NCBI RefSeq assembly: GCF_009765275.1
Contig: NZ_VOPH01000001.1
Span: 1-64,000 of the forward strand
From: Chachezhania sediminis
GTDB taxonomy: Bacteria; Pseudomonadota; Alphaproteobacteria; Rhodobacterales; Rhodobacteraceae
Direction: 5' to 3'
DNA: 64,000 bases
Shown here: piece after piece, positions 46,179 to 57,461 of the stretch
Position numbering within the stretch: the first letter of the stretch is position 1
How the letters are laid out: every line of letters starts with the position of its first letter
Position numbers and translations under genes: made by a program
Notes under the pieces: model-generated
What the model saw: the letters and a program-made list of their open reading frames with translations, nothing else
What the model was told of the DNA's origin: nothing
The model's database searches: none

Positions 46179-47011
46179 GACAGCAGGGCGCGACGGAACT
46201 CAGGCTCGCTCAGCACCACCTCGCCGGCGCCGAGCGCCTTCGCGTGGCTGAGTGCACGGGCGGTGAGGGTCTGCGCCATCTCGACGGCGCGGGGCAGGGG
46301 CAGGCCCCGCCCGATCCCGGCGAGCACCAGCCCGGCGAAGAGATCGCCGGTGCCGGGCAGGGCAATGGGCAGGCGTTCGGTCGGGTGGCGGCTGATGCCG
46401 TCGGGGCCAAGGATGACCGTTTCAAGCTGACCTTCGGCGGTGTCGTCGAGCACGCAGCCGGTGGCGACCAGATGCGCTTCGGGTGCGATGTGCAGCGCCT
46501 CGCGCGCGGCCTGAAGATCGGCCGACGTGTGGATCTGCTGCCCGGTGAGCCAGGCGAGTTCGAATGGGTTCGGCGTGGCGATGTCGGCCATCGGCAGCAG
46601 CCGGTCGCGCATCACGCCGGCGATGGCTTCTGGTACATAGAGGCCGGGACCGGTGTCGCCCATCACCGGGTCGCAGATGTAGCACAGGCGCGGGTTCGCG
46701 GCCTTCGCCTCGGCCACGAAATCGGCCACCATCTCGGCCACGTCGAGCGAGCCGATATAGCCGGTGAGGATATAATCCGCCCGCTCGGGCAGACCGCGTT
46801 CGCGCGCGCCTTGCAGCAGGTCGGAGAAGAATTCGGGCGGCAGGGCGCGGCCGCGCAGGGTCGGGTAGTCGGGGGTGTTCGAGAAGACCACCGTGGGGAT
46901 CGCCGCCACCTCCAGCCCCGCCGCCTGCATCGGGAAGAGCGCCGCGGAATTGCCGACATGGCCGAAGACCACCTGGCTCTGGATCGAAATGACGAAAGGG
47001 GGGCGTTTCAT
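46154..47011 (-). CDS. pdxY: Pyridoxal kinase PdxY
   Basis: A 285-residue ribokinase-type enzyme phosphorylating pyridoxal in vitamin B6 salvage. It contains VISIQSQVVFGHVGNSAALFPMQAAG (substrate loop), ICDPVMGDTGPGLYVPEAI, ADIATPNPFELAWLTG and the anion-hole motif ALPGTGDLFAGL. The last residues (PSRAR) come from the adjoining IS110 sequence, so the natural C-terminus has been trimmed slightly; the catalytic core is intact. It is the third gene of a minus-strand operon with the MOSC and amidotransferase genes, divergent from pdxR. Confidence 0.92.
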   Translation of the reverse strand: MKRPPFVISIQSQVVFGHVGNSAALFPMQAAGLEVAAIPTVVFSNTPDYPTLRGRALPPEFFSDLLQGARERGLPERADYILTGYIGSLDVAEMVADFVAEAKAANPRLCYICDPVMGDTGPGLYVPEAIAGVMRDRLLPMADIATPNPFELAWLTGQQIHTSADLQAAREALHIAPEAHLVATGCVLDDTAEGQLETVILGPDGISRHPTERLPIALPGTGDLFAGLVLAGIGRGLPLPRAVEMAQTLTARALSHAKALGAGEVVLSEPEFRRALLSLGPSRAR

Positions 47012-47688
47012 GCGGTGCCGTCCAGTCTTGCGCTCCAGTCCTCGACCCGGCGGCTTTCCAACCGTCGGACTGCGTATTTGCGCCAGCCCTCGGCCAGGAC
47101 ATCGAGCGCGGCGATGCCTTCAAGTTCCACAAGGTTCATCCGGTCCACATAGAGCGCGTGCCAGAGCCGCCGCAAGGTCCAGTCCGGGGCCAGACGGCCG
47201 ATCAGCTCCAGCCGGTCGCCGGGCGCGACTGTGCCGGTCTGGAGCACCCGGTAATACCACCCGGTGCGTCCGGTCTGCTGCACGCGCCGCGCCATGTCGG
47301 GCACGCCGAAGCGGTGGTTGAGCTTCCAGCAGGGCTGGCGCCCCTGCGAGACCTGGATCAGCGCGCCGCCCAGCCGGAAAGTGTCGCCGACGGCGACCTC
47401 CACTTCGGTGAGCCCGGCGGTCGAGATGTTCTCGCCGAACCCGCCGGGAGCGGTCAGCACCGGAAGGTCACCGAATTCCGCGCGCCAGTCGGTGTAGTGT
47501 TCGAGCGGATAATGATGGACAGCCTTCTCGATGCCGCCATGCACCCGCCGGTCGGCCTGTTCGTCGCCTTCGAACCCCTGCGCGCCAAGCGTCAGCGGGT
47601 GGGTGACCGGCGTCTTGCCGATTCCGCTCAGCGTGTCGCTTCCGGGCAGGGGAGCGGCGCGACCTGTCAGGAATGTGACGGGCCTCAT
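47008..47688 (-). CDS. MOSC-domain protein (YiiM-like)
   Basis: A 226-residue protein with a MOSC domain, a beta-barrel related to the molybdenum-cofactor sulfurase C-terminus. Motifs: GIGKTPVTHPLTLGAQGFEGDEQADRRVHGG, KAVHHYPLEHYTDWRAEF, GGFGENISTAG and VSQGRQPCWKLNHRFG with the conserved Cys. YiiM-type proteins detoxify N-hydroxylated base analogues using Moco. It overlaps pdxY by 4 bp and the upstream amidotransferase gene by 4 bp. The ATG at 47688 (RPVTFLTG) is preferred over one 7 codons earlier. Confidence 0.87.
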   Translation of the reverse strand: MRPVTFLTGRAAPLPGSDTLSGIGKTPVTHPLTLGAQGFEGDEQADRRVHGGIEKAVHHYPLEHYTDWRAEFGDLPVLTAPGGFGENISTAGLTEVEVAVGDTFRLGGALIQVSQGRQPCWKLNHRFGVPDMARRVQQTGRTGWYYRVLQTGTVAPGDRLELIGRLAPDWTLRRLWHALYVDRMNLVELEGIAALDVLAEGWRKYAVRRLESRRVEDWSARLDGTA

Positions 47689-48380
47689 TCTTCCAGCTCC
47701 CGCAGCCATTGCTCCAGCATGGCCTGGCCGGCGGTCCGCAGGGCCGGGCCATGCGCCCTGGCATCCTGCCGCAGGGCCTCCGGGGCAATCCCCGCCTGCG
47801 CCAGTTCTGCGCTATGGCCGATCAGCCAGCGTTCGAAGTCCGGCAGCATCCCGGCCTCGGGATGGAATTGCAGGCCGAGAATGTTGCGGCCCCGGGCGAA
47901 GCCCTGTGTTTCGCAGGCGGGGGTCGCGGCGAGGCGCTCTGCTCCGGCAGGCAGTTCGAATCCCTCGCCGTGCCAGTGCAGCACCGGAATGTCCGAGAGG
48001 TGGACTAGCGGGCCGGCCCGGCCGGGCGCGGTTAGGGTCAGGGGCGCGAAGCCGATCTCCTTCTCGGCAATGGGCGCGACACGGGCTCCGAGGGCCGCGG
48101 CCATGAGCTGTGCGCCGAGGCAAATGCCGAGGGTCGGGCGATCCGCCGCCAGCCTCATGGCCAGCCAGTTCCGCTCCTCTGTCACGCAAGGATAGGCGGC
48201 GCCGTCGTTCACGCCGATCGGGCCACCCAGCACCACGACCAGATCCGGTCCCAGCGGGTCGGGCAGTGGGTCCACCGCCGCCTCGATGTCTCGGAGCTGG
48301 TAGCCGGCTCCCCTCAGAACCGGGGCAAAGGTCCCGAGGTCTTCAAAGGCCAGGTGGCGCAGGATCAGGGCGGATTTCAT
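47685..48380 (-). CDS. Class I glutamine amidotransferase-like protein
   Basis: A 231-residue protein with a GATase1 fold: LVVVLGGPIGVNDGAAYP (oxyanion strand), nucleophile Cys-87 in LGICLGAQLMAAALGA, and ILGLQFHPEAG with the catalytic His and Glu. It resembles GMP-synthase-like stand-alone amidotransferases (YfeJ/gamma-glutamyl peptidase-like). It is the first gene of the minus-strand operon with MOSC and pdxY. The ATG at 48380 fits the conserved N-terminus. A B6-related role is only suggested by the neighbours. Confidence 0.85.
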   Translation of the reverse strand: MKSALILRHLAFEDLGTFAPVLRGAGYQLRDIEAAVDPLPDPLGPDLVVVLGGPIGVNDGAAYPCVTEERNWLAMRLAADRPTLGICLGAQLMAAALGARVAPIAEKEIGFAPLTLTAPGRAGPLVHLSDIPVLHWHGEGFELPAGAERLAATPACETQGFARGRNILGLQFHPEAGMLPDFERWLIGHSAELAQAGIAPEALRQDARAHGPALRTAGQAMLEQWLRELEE

Positions 48381-48419
48381 CGTCGAAGCCTCTTGCGTTT
48401 CTCGCCTCTGTGGCAAAAC

Positions 48420-48466
48420 ACTGGCCTATTCAAAAGTGCCAGTATGAAAGATTGAGATAGGCCGGT
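48420..48466. promoter_or_regulatory. Candidate PdxR (MocR) operator in the divergent promoter
   Basis: ACTGGCCTAT (48420-48429) is nearly inverted as ATAGGCCGGT (48457-48466), and the inner GCCAGT (48438-48443) mirrors ACTGGC. Paired repeats like these between a MocR gene and its divergent target are the known layout for PdxR and GabR operators. Confidence 0.6.
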
Positions 48467-48473
48467 TTTAGAC

Positions 48474-49883
48474 ATGCGCGAGCCTCTTGCCCTCGAGATG
48501 GAGCCGGACCATGGCGGCCCGCTGTTCCTAGCCATTGCCGAGGCCATCACCCGTGACATTACCCGCGGGCGGCTGCGGCCAGGGGCGCGGCTGCCCGGCA
48601 CGCGGGCACTGGCGCGCGAACTGGGGGTGCATCGCAACACGGTGGATGCGGCCTATCAGGAGCTGCTGACCCAAGGCTGGCTGCAGGTGGAACCGGCGCG
48701 AGGTACCTTCGTCGCGCAGGATCTGCCGCAGGGGATGCTGGTCCGCAGGCCCGCGCCCGTGCCGATGGACCCGGTGGCGCCACGCGCGGGGCTTGCCTTC
48801 TCTGATGGTGCGCCGGACCCCAAGCTGGTGCCCGACAAGGCGCTGGCCCGGGCCTTTCGCCGGGCGCTGCTGTCGCCCGCCTTCCGCGCGGGGGCGGATT
48901 ACGGCGATGTGCGCGGCACGTCCTCACTACGCGAGGCACTTGCAGGCTATCTCGCCACGGACCGGGGCGTGGTGGCGGAGCCATCGCGGCTGCTGATCAC
49001 GCGGGGCAGCCAGATGGCGCTGTTCCTGGCCGTGCGGGCGGCGCTGTCGCCGGGCGAGGTCATCGCGGTGGAGGAACCGGGCTATCCGCTGGCATGGGAG
49101 GCGTTCCGCGCGGCGGGGGCAGAGGTGCGGGGCGTGCCGGTGGATGGCGGCGGCCTCAGGATCGACGCGCTGGAGGCCACGCTGGCCCGCGATCCGCGAA
49201 TCAGGGCGGTCTGCGTCACGCCACATCACCAGTATCCGACCACGGTGACCATGGGCGCGGCGCGGCGGTTGCAACTGCTGGAGATGGCGCAGCGCCATGG
49301 GCTCACGCTGATCGAGGACGACTATGACCACGAGTACCGGTTCGAAGGCCGCCCCGTGCTGCCGCTGGCCGCCCGTGCGCCTGAAGGCCTGCCGCTGATC
49401 TATGTGGGTTCGCTGTCCAAGCTGCTCTCGCCGGGCATCCGGCTGGGCTATGCGCTGGCGCCCGAGCCGTTGCTGCGGCGGATGGCCGAGGCGCGGGCCG
49501 CCATCGACCGGCAGGGCGACGCGCCGCTGGAGGCGGCGCTGGCGGAACTGATCCGCGATGGCGATCTGGGCCGTCACGCCCGCAAGGCGCGGCGGGTCTA
49601 CCGGGCACGGCGGGATCTGCTGGCGGCGCTGCTGGGCGAACACCTCGCCGGGCGGGCGACATTCGACTTGCCCGCCGGAGGGTTGGCTCTGTGGCTGCGT
49701 TGCGAGGGGTCAGCCGAGGATTGGGCCGAAGCCGCGGGGCAGGCGGGTCTGGCCCTGCTGCCGGGCACGCGCTTCGCGCTGGAGGGCCCGGCGCCGCAGG
49801 CCTTCCGCCTGGGCTATGCGGCGCTGGACGAGGCGCAGATTGCCCGGGCGGTGGAAATCCTCGCCCAGAGCGTTCCGGGCTGA
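48474..49883 (+). CDS. pdxR: MocR-type regulator PdxR (GntR HTH plus aminotransferase-like domain)
   Basis: A 469-residue protein: N-terminal GntR winged helix (about 15-80, [33 protein letters not shown]), linker, then a fold-type I aminotransferase-like domain (about 110-465) with RGSQMALFLAVRAALSPG, the EEPGYPLAWEAF block, EDDYDHEYRFEG and the PLP-lysine region VGSLSKLLSPGIRLGYA. MocR regulators sense PLP or related compounds. Facing pdxY's operon across 93 bp makes control of B6 salvage the likely job, hence the name PdxR; this is by context. Confidence 0.9.
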   Translation: MREPLALEMEPDHGGPLFLAIAEAITRDITRGRLRPGARLPGTRALARELGVHRNTVDAAYQELLTQGWLQVEPARGTFVAQDLPQGMLVRRPAPVPMDPVAPRAGLAFSDGAPDPKLVPDKALARAFRRALLSPAFRAGADYGDVRGTSSLREALAGYLATDRGVVAEPSRLLITRGSQMALFLAVRAALSPGEVIAVEEPGYPLAWEAFRAAGAEVRGVPVDGGGLRIDALEATLARDPRIRAVCVTPHHQYPTTVTMGAARRLQLLEMAQRHGLTLIEDDYDHEYRFEGRPVLPLAARAPEGLPLIYVGSLSKLLSPGIRLGYALAPEPLLRRMAEARAAIDRQGDAPLEAALAELIRDGDLGRHARKARRVYRARRDLLAALLGEHLAGRATFDLPAGGLALWLRCEGSAEDWAEAAGQAGLALLPGTRFALEGPAPQAFRLGYAALDEAQIARAVEILAQSVPG

Positions 49884-49885
49884 CC

Positions 49886-50256
49886 CTATTCCGCCGCGAC
49901 CCGGGGCCGGGCCTGCGCGGGGGCGACATGCATCCCCAGTCGGGTCAGCAGGTCCTGATCCTTCCATGCCGCCGGGTTGCCGGTGGTCAGCAGCTGGTCT
50001 CCGACGAAGATCGAATTCGCCCCGGCGAGAAAGCACAGCGCCTGCAACTCGTCACTCATCCCCGTGCGCCCGGCCGACAGCCGCACGACAGAGGCGGGCA
50101 TCAGGATGCGGGCCAGCGCCACGATGCGCACCAGCGCGAAGGGATCGACCGACTGGGCCCGCGCCTGCACCGGCACGCCCTCGATCTCGTTCCACAGGTT
50201 CACCGGCACGCTGTCGTGATGCGCGGGCAGCGTGGCCATCTGCGACAGCCAGGAAC
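49886..50256 (-). pseudogene. bioB: Biotin synthase remnant (C-terminal part only)
   Basis: The reading gives [20 protein letters not shown], then [40 protein letters not shown] and [19 protein letters not shown], clearly the last third of BioB. The radical-SAM CxxxCxxC motif and most of the barrel are missing, so it cannot make biotin. The break at about 50256 coincides with the start of IS5-family sequence, so an insertion or IS-mediated deletion removed the 5' part. Confidence 0.88.
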
Positions 50257-50257
50257 G

Positions 50258-50644
50258 TCCTCTGAACCTGTTCGTAACGGGAAGTCAAGTTAGCGACTAC
50301 ATCGGCGCGCGGGCGCTTAGTGACAGCCTGCCGGATGTCGATTGACCACTCGGAGATCGCGGCTATGATGCCCACTGGTTCCGGGAAAAGTTGAAAGACA
50401 AGGGGATACGCGCCTGCATCCCCGGCCGGAAACAGCGGAAGACACCGGTGAAGTATGACGACATGCGCCGCTACAAACGCCGAAATCGCCCCTCTCGTGA
50501 CATTGCTTCCCAATGCACTGCCGGGCAGTGATAGAGATCATGTTCCGCAGGCTGAAGGATTGCCGACGGGTCGCCACGAGCTACGACCGGTGCCCCAAGG
50601 TCTTCCTCTCGGCCATCGCTCTCGCGGCTGCCGGCATCTACTAG
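50258..50644 (+). pseudogene. IS5-family transposase, decayed C-terminal part
   Basis: [20 protein letters not shown] leads to an in-frame TGA at 50343-50345. Then PLGDRGYDAHWFREKLKDKG, IRACIPGRKQRKTPVKYDDM and RRYKRRNR follow, then a ~43-bp insertion, then EIMFRRLKDCRRVATSYDRC ending at TAG 50642-50644. These are the second Asp and Glu regions of an IS5-type DDE transposase. The stop and the insertion make it inactive. Confidence 0.85.
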
Positions 50645-50708
50645 CTATGAGCCCTGACACTTGTAGGTCTTGCTGCTTGCCAGATTTCTCAATGAAATCA
50701 ATGGCAAG

Positions 50709-50798
50709 TGGCGGAGAGACAGGGATTCGAACCCTGGGTGGGCTTGCACCCACAACGGTTTTCGAGACCGCCCCGTTCGACCACTCCGGCACCTCTCC
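50709..50798 (-). tRNA. tRNA-Ser (anticodon CGA)
   Basis: A 90-nt class II tRNA on the minus strand: acceptor GGAGAGG, anticodon loop CTCGAAA (anticodon CGA, reads UCG), a long variable arm (TGTGGGTGCAAGCCCACC), T arm CAGGG-TTCGAAT-CCCTG and encoded CCA. It closes the accessory block that began at tRNA-Arg. Confidence 0.95.
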
Positions 50799-50935
50799 GC
50801 GGGGGTCTGGGAGGTCCGTTTAGCGATGATCTCGGGGGGGCGCAAGCGCCTATTGAAGCCAAAATGCGCCGTTTCCGCCGGGGACACCAAGAATTGCGTT
50901 GCCGGCCCCCGCCAGTCCGCTAGATTTGAGCCATC

Positions 50936-51814
50936 ATGCGCTACTCCAAAGCTCTTTCGCCCCTGTTTCAGGGTGCTTCGCGGGTCCTCTCCGCGGTCGT
51001 GTTGTCCGTCGGCCTGTCGCTGGGCGCGGCCCCTCCGGTCGCGGCCTTCGAACATGTCAGCCGGGACGGGATCGAAACGTTCCTGGACGTCACCGGATTC
51101 GACGTGGCGCTGGATTCGGTCGCCCAGGCGGCAGATTCGGCGCCCGGCATGCTGGGACTGGACCCGACCGACCTGGGCCCGGCCTGGACCCTGACCACGC
51201 GTGAGGTCTTCGCCCCCGAACGCCTGCACGGCATGGCGCTGGAATTCCTGGAGGCGACGCTGAGCGCGGAACAGGCGAAACACGCGCAGGACTTCTATGG
51301 CAGCGAACTGGGCCGGAAGCTGGTCGAACTTGAAAATGCGTCGCACGTCATGGAGGACGACGAGGCCAAGTCGGCCGAGGGCGAGGAACTGGTGGCAGAG
51401 ATGGTGCGCGACGGATCGCCCCGGCTGCAGATCCTGAAGCGCATGAACAAGGCCATCGATGCCTCGGGCAGTTCAGTCACCGCGATGCAGGAAGTGCAGA
51501 TGCGCTTTCTGCTGGCGGCCAGTGCCGCGGGGCTGATCGATCTGGACCTGGACGCGGATATGCTGGCCGACATGCAGAAGGCTCAGGAGGGCGAGATGCG
51601 GCGGTCGATGCAGACATCGGCGCTGGCCAATGCCGCCTATACCTATCGTGAACTGTCGGACGCCGAGCTGGAACAATATGCCGAAGCCCTGGAACAGCCG
51701 TTGATGCAGGAGGTCTATGCCCTGCTGAATGCGATCCAGTTCGAGATCATGGCCAACCGCTTCGAGGTGCTGGCCGGCCGCATGTCGGACATGGCGCCGG
51801 GACAGGATATCTGA
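50936..51814 (+). CDS. DUF2059 domain protein with signal peptide
   Basis: A 292-residue protein. Residues 1-37 form a signal peptide (VLSAVVLSVGLSLGAAPPVAA, cleavage near Ala-37), so it is periplasmic. The rest is mostly helical and acidic, with two DUF2059-like repeats: RLHGMALEFLEATLSAEQAKHAQDFYGSELGRKL and YRELSDAELEQYAEALEQPLMQEVYALLN. No enzyme motif. Function unknown. It precedes the rplU promoter by 50 bp. Confidence 0.82.
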   Translation: MRYSKALSPLFQGASRVLSAVVLSVGLSLGAAPPVAAFEHVSRDGIETFLDVTGFDVALDSVAQAADSAPGMLGLDPTDLGPAWTLTTREVFAPERLHGMALEFLEATLSAEQAKHAQDFYGSELGRKLVELENASHVMEDDEAKSAEGEELVAEMVRDGSPRLQILKRMNKAIDASGSSVTAMQEVQMRFLLAASAAGLIDLDLDADMLADMQKAQEGEMRRSMQTSALANAAYTYRELSDAELEQYAEALEQPLMQEVYALLNAIQFEIMANRFEVLAGRMSDMAPGQDI

Positions 51815-51863
51815 GCGGCTCCCGGACCGTGACAAATGCCCGCAAAAACGGGCGCCAACGCGC

Positions 51864-51892
51864 TTGACATCCGTACGGCTTCACCGGATAAG
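51864..51892 (+). promoter_or_regulatory. Promoter of rplU-rpmA
   Basis: TTGACA (51864-51869), 17-bp spacer, GATAAG (51887-51892). Transcription would start about 150 bases before the rplU ATG, leaving a long 5' leader where translational autoregulation by L21 or another ribosomal protein is possible. Confidence 0.65.
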
Positions 51893-52048
51893 GCGCGCTC
51901 CGGAAGCGGGTCGTCCGCTTGCGGTTTTCATCGTCATGACGCCCGTTGAAGGGCGCGCTGTCCGCGGTGGCCGGGGCCCGAGGGTCCATATGGCCGCAAA
52001 CGCCCGCAAGGGGACCACAGGACGCGGGAAAGTAAGAAGGAACACGCG

Positions 52049-52711
52049 ATGTTCGCGGTATTCAAGACCGGCGGCAAGCAATACAAGGTTCGCGCCGGCG
52101 ACAAGCTGGAAGTCGAGCGCCTGTCTGCCAATGCTGGTGAAACGGTCCAGTTCAACGACGTGCTGATGCTGGGCGGCGACTCGCCCGTGCTGGGTGCTCC
52201 CTTGGTCGACGGCGCAGCCGTTCAGGCCGAAGTGGTCGAGCAGATCCGCGGCGAGAAGGTGATCCACTATGTTCGCCGTCGTCGTAAGCATTCGTCGAAG
52301 CGCACCAAGGGCCACCGGCAGCACCTGACCGTGCTGACCGTGACCGAGATCCTGGCCTCGGGCGGCGCAGACACCGGCGTGAAAGCTGCCATCGGAACCG
52401 GCAAGGCGCCGATGCCCGAAGCAGCTGCCGCTCCGGCCGCCAAGAAGGCGAAGAAGGCAGCCCCGGCCGCCGACGCGCCCGTCGCCGAGGCCGCAGCCCC
52501 CGCTGCCGGCGCCGACGATCTGAAGAAGCTGTCGGGTGTCGGCCCGGCGCTGGAGAAGAAGCTGCTTGCCGCAGGCATCACCAGCTTCGCTCAGATTGCA
52601 GCATGGACCGAAGAGGACATCGCTGCTATTGACGAGCAACTTTCGTTCAAGGGTCGGATCGAGCGTGAAGGCTGGGTCGAACAGGCCAAAACCCTGGCTG
52701 GCGCAAGCTGA
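52049..52711 (+). CDS. rplU: Ribosomal protein L21 with C-terminal helix-hairpin-helix extension
   Basis: A 220-residue protein, about twice the usual length of L21. Residues 1-103 are standard L21 (MFAVFKTGGKQYKVRAGDKL, KVIHYVRRRRKHSSKRTKGHRQHLT). An Ala/Lys/Pro-rich linker (about 110-155) leads to a C-terminal HhH domain like that of RpoA-CTD-related or Rhodobacteraceae L21 tails: DDLKKLSGVGPALEKKLLAAGITSFAQIAAWTEEDI. The added domain may bind nucleic acid. rpmA follows 27 bp downstream, the normal order. Confidence 0.96.
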   Translation: MFAVFKTGGKQYKVRAGDKLEVERLSANAGETVQFNDVLMLGGDSPVLGAPLVDGAAVQAEVVEQIRGEKVIHYVRRRRKHSSKRTKGHRQHLTVLTVTEILASGGADTGVKAAIGTGKAPMPEAAAAPAAKKAKKAAPAADAPVAEAAAPAAGADDLKKLSGVGPALEKKLLAAGITSFAQIAAWTEEDIAAIDEQLSFKGRIEREGWVEQAKTLAGAS

Positions 52712-52738
52712 GCCTGTCGAGGTTAAGGAGAAACCCAA

Positions 52739-53008
52739 ATGGCACACAAGAAAGCAGGCGGCTCTTCGCGTAACGGACGCGATTCTGCAGGCCGTCGTCT
52801 CGGCGTGAAACTCTATGGCGGCCAGAAGGCCGTGCCGGGCAACATCATCGTGCGGCAGCGTGGCAACAAGTTCTGGCCCGGCGAAGGCGTCGGCCAGGGC
52901 AAGGACCACACCCTGTTTGCAACCGTCGAAGGCGCCATCAGCTTCCGCAAGGGGCTGAAGGGTCGTACCTTCATTTCGGTCCTGCCAGTGGCGGAGGCCG
53001 CAGAGTAA
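52739..53008 (+). CDS. rpmA: Ribosomal protein L27
   Basis: An 89-residue 50S protein beginning [24 protein letters not shown], with its basic N-terminal arm reaching the peptidyl transferase centre. The N-terminus lacks the cleavable extension found in Firmicutes. Full-length and standard, preceded by AAGGAG. Confidence 0.98.
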   Translation: MAHKKAGGSSRNGRDSAGRRLGVKLYGGQKAVPGNIIVRQRGNKFWPGEGVGQGKDHTLFATVEGAISFRKGLKGRTFISVLPVAEAAE

Positions 53009-53170
53009 GCCGAACCCGACGGGTTATGACATTGTTCAGGGGGATCGGCGCAACCGCCGGTCCCCCTTTGCAGTTCCGCCATATCGTTCCCCTAGGATCG
53101 GGCGGAGGAAGGGCCAGGGGATGGCGTCTGGCGAGGCCCGTTCCTCGCACCAGTTCGGAGGAGAGCCCGA

Positions 53171-53707
53171 ATGATACACGACCAGATCGTTCCGCAGGCG
53201 ATCATCGAGACGGAACGTTTCACGCTGCGTCCCCTGCGCAAGTCGGACAAAGGGCTGATCGAGCTCTATGCCAGCGATATCCGCGTGGCGCAGATGACGA
53301 CGTCGATCCCGCACCCGCTGCCCCCCGGCACCACCGAGGCCTATATCACCCGTGCGCTGGCCGCGGACCGGACCGAGGATATCTGGGCCATCGACGGCAC
53401 CCAGGCGAACGGGTCCGAAATCATGGGCGTGATCTCTCTCGACCGGCAGGGCGGGAACCAGTCGGAAGTGGGCTACTGGATTGCGCCGCCATTCTGGAAT
53501 ACGGGTCTGGCAAGCCAGGCGGTCGAGGCGCTTGTCGCGGCCAACCCGCTGGGCGACCGGACCTTTTTTGCTTCGGTCTTCCAGGACAACCCGGCATCCG
53601 CCCGGGTTCTGATCCATGCCGGATTCGAGTATCTGGGGGACGCGGAAAATTTCTCGGTGTCGCGCGGCAAGGTCGTGCCCACCTGGACCTATAGTCGAAA
53701 ACTCTGA
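53171..53707 (+). CDS. GNAT-family N-acetyltransferase
   Basis: A 178-residue acetyltransferase of the RimJ/RimL-like type: IETERFTLRPLRKSDKGLIELYASDIRVAQMTTSIPHP, EVGYWIAPPFWNTGLASQAVEALV (acetyl-CoA loop region) and FQDNPASARVLIHAGFEYLGDAENFSVSRG, the hallmark ending. Substrate unknown; possibly a protein N-terminus given its setting between rpmA and obgE, where I recall such a gene in Rhodobacterales. Confidence 0.87.
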   Translation: MIHDQIVPQAIIETERFTLRPLRKSDKGLIELYASDIRVAQMTTSIPHPLPPGTTEAYITRALAADRTEDIWAIDGTQANGSEIMGVISLDRQGGNQSEVGYWIAPPFWNTGLASQAVEALVAANPLGDRTFFASVFQDNPASARVLIHAGFEYLGDAENFSVSRGKVVPTWTYSRKL

Positions 53708-55911
<2,204 letters not shown>

Positions 55912-56038
55912 CGTCACGCGGCCGGCGCGCGCCCATGACGGCCCGCCCGCCCAACCCGACCACCGTCACGGGCGCATACCGCCGGACGGAAGTTCACGGG
56001 GCCTTGAGGGCCTGAAGTTGGTGAAGAAGGAGAGAGAG

Positions 56039-57304
56039 ATGAAGGATCTCGACGATATCCAGACGGTAATGGCCCGCATCGGTGCCAGGGCCCGCGCAGC
56101 GGCAACCGAACTGGCTTTCACCGACCCAGAGCACAAATACGCGGCCCTTGTCGGCGCCGCCCACGCCGTATGGGACCGTCGGCAGGAAATCCTCGACGCA
56201 AATTGCGAGGATCTGGTCTATGGCGAGGAGAAGGGGCTGAGCCCTGCGATGATGGACCGCCTGACCCTGGACGAGGGCCGCATTCGCGGCATCGTCGACG
56301 GGTTGCGTGCCGTGGCGGAACAAACCGATCCGGTGGGTCAGGTGATGACGGAATGGGACCGGCCTTCGGGCCTTCATATCCGCCGGGTCCGCACGCCCCT
56401 GGGCGTGGTTGGCGTGATCTATGAAAGCCGTCCCAACGTGACCGCCGATGCGGGCGGACTGTGCCTGAAATCCGGGAACGCGGTGATCCTGCGGGGCGGA
56501 TCGGAAAGCTTCCATTCCTCGACCGCGATTCATTCGTGCCTGGTTGACGGTCTGAAACAGGCGCATCTGCCGGAAGACGCGATCCAGCTGGTGCCGACCC
56601 GCGACCGCGAGGCGGTGACCTGCATGCTGAAGGACACGGCCAATATCGACGTGATCGTGCCCCGCGGCGGCAAGGGCCTGGTGGGCCTGGTCCAGCGCGA
56701 GGCGCGGGTGCCGGTCTTTGCCCACCTGGAAGGCATCTGCCACGTCTATATCGACAAATGGGCCGATCCCGAGATGGCGGAAAAGATCGTGGTCAACGCC
56801 AAGACCCGGCGTACCGGGATCTGCGGTGCCGCCGAATGCCTGCTGATCGACTGGAAGTACTATACCGAACACGGGCCCCGGCTGATCGAGGCGCTGCTGG
56901 AAAAGGGTGTCGAGGTCCGCGCCGACAAGGAACTGTCCAAGATCCCGGGCACGGTGCCGGCCAAGGACGACGACTGGGGCCGCGAATACCTGGACAAGAT
57001 CATCGCCGTGAAACTGGTCGATGGTGTGGACGATGCGATGGCCCATATCCGCAAGTACGGCTCGCAGCACACCGATGCCATCGTGACGCGGGACCAGCCG
57101 ACGGCCGACCGGTTCTTCCAGCGACTGGATAGCGCGATCCTGATGCACAATGCGTCCACCCAGTTCGCCGATGGTGGCGAATTCGGCATGGGGGCGGAAA
57201 TCGGGATTGCCACGGGCAAGATGCATGCCCGCGGGCCGGTGGGCGCCGAACAGCTGACCAGCTTCAAGTACCTGGTCAGCGGGAACGGGGCTGTGCGGCC
57301 GTAG
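56039..57304 (+). CDS. proA: Glutamate-5-semialdehyde dehydrogenase (gamma-glutamyl phosphate reductase)
   Basis: A 421-residue enzyme for the second step of proline synthesis, reducing gamma-glutamyl phosphate with NADPH. It contains [39 protein letters not shown], the [12 protein letters not shown] block, and [16 protein letters not shown] with the catalytic Cys. [27 protein letters not shown] closes the active site. The ATG at 56039 has GAAGGAG upstream. It starts 127 bp after proB. Confidence 0.97.
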   Translation: MKDLDDIQTVMARIGARARAAATELAFTDPEHKYAALVGAAHAVWDRRQEILDANCEDLVYGEEKGLSPAMMDRLTLDEGRIRGIVDGLRAVAEQTDPVGQVMTEWDRPSGLHIRRVRTPLGVVGVIYESRPNVTADAGGLCLKSGNAVILRGGSESFHSSTAIHSCLVDGLKQAHLPEDAIQLVPTRDREAVTCMLKDTANIDVIVPRGGKGLVGLVQREARVPVFAHLEGICHVYIDKWADPEMAEKIVVNAKTRRTGICGAAECLLIDWKYYTEHGPRLIEALLEKGVEVRADKELSKIPGTVPAKDDDWGREYLDKIIAVKLVDGVDDAMAHIRKYGSQHTDAIVTRDQPTADRFFQRLDSAILMHNASTQFADGGEFGMGAEIGIATGKMHARGPVGAEQLTSFKYLVSGNGAVRP

Positions 57305-57461
57305 GGGACTGCGCTGAACCCTTGCCTATCGGTCCGTCCGAGCGGGACGTCGGGCGTTTTGGCAAGAAGGGCACCGGCCGCCCACCCATTTCAATGGGGC
57401 GGGGGCATGTCGGTCGCTGCCCGGCGCGCCTCCGGGTGGGACGCCCGGTCAGCAAGGTTGC

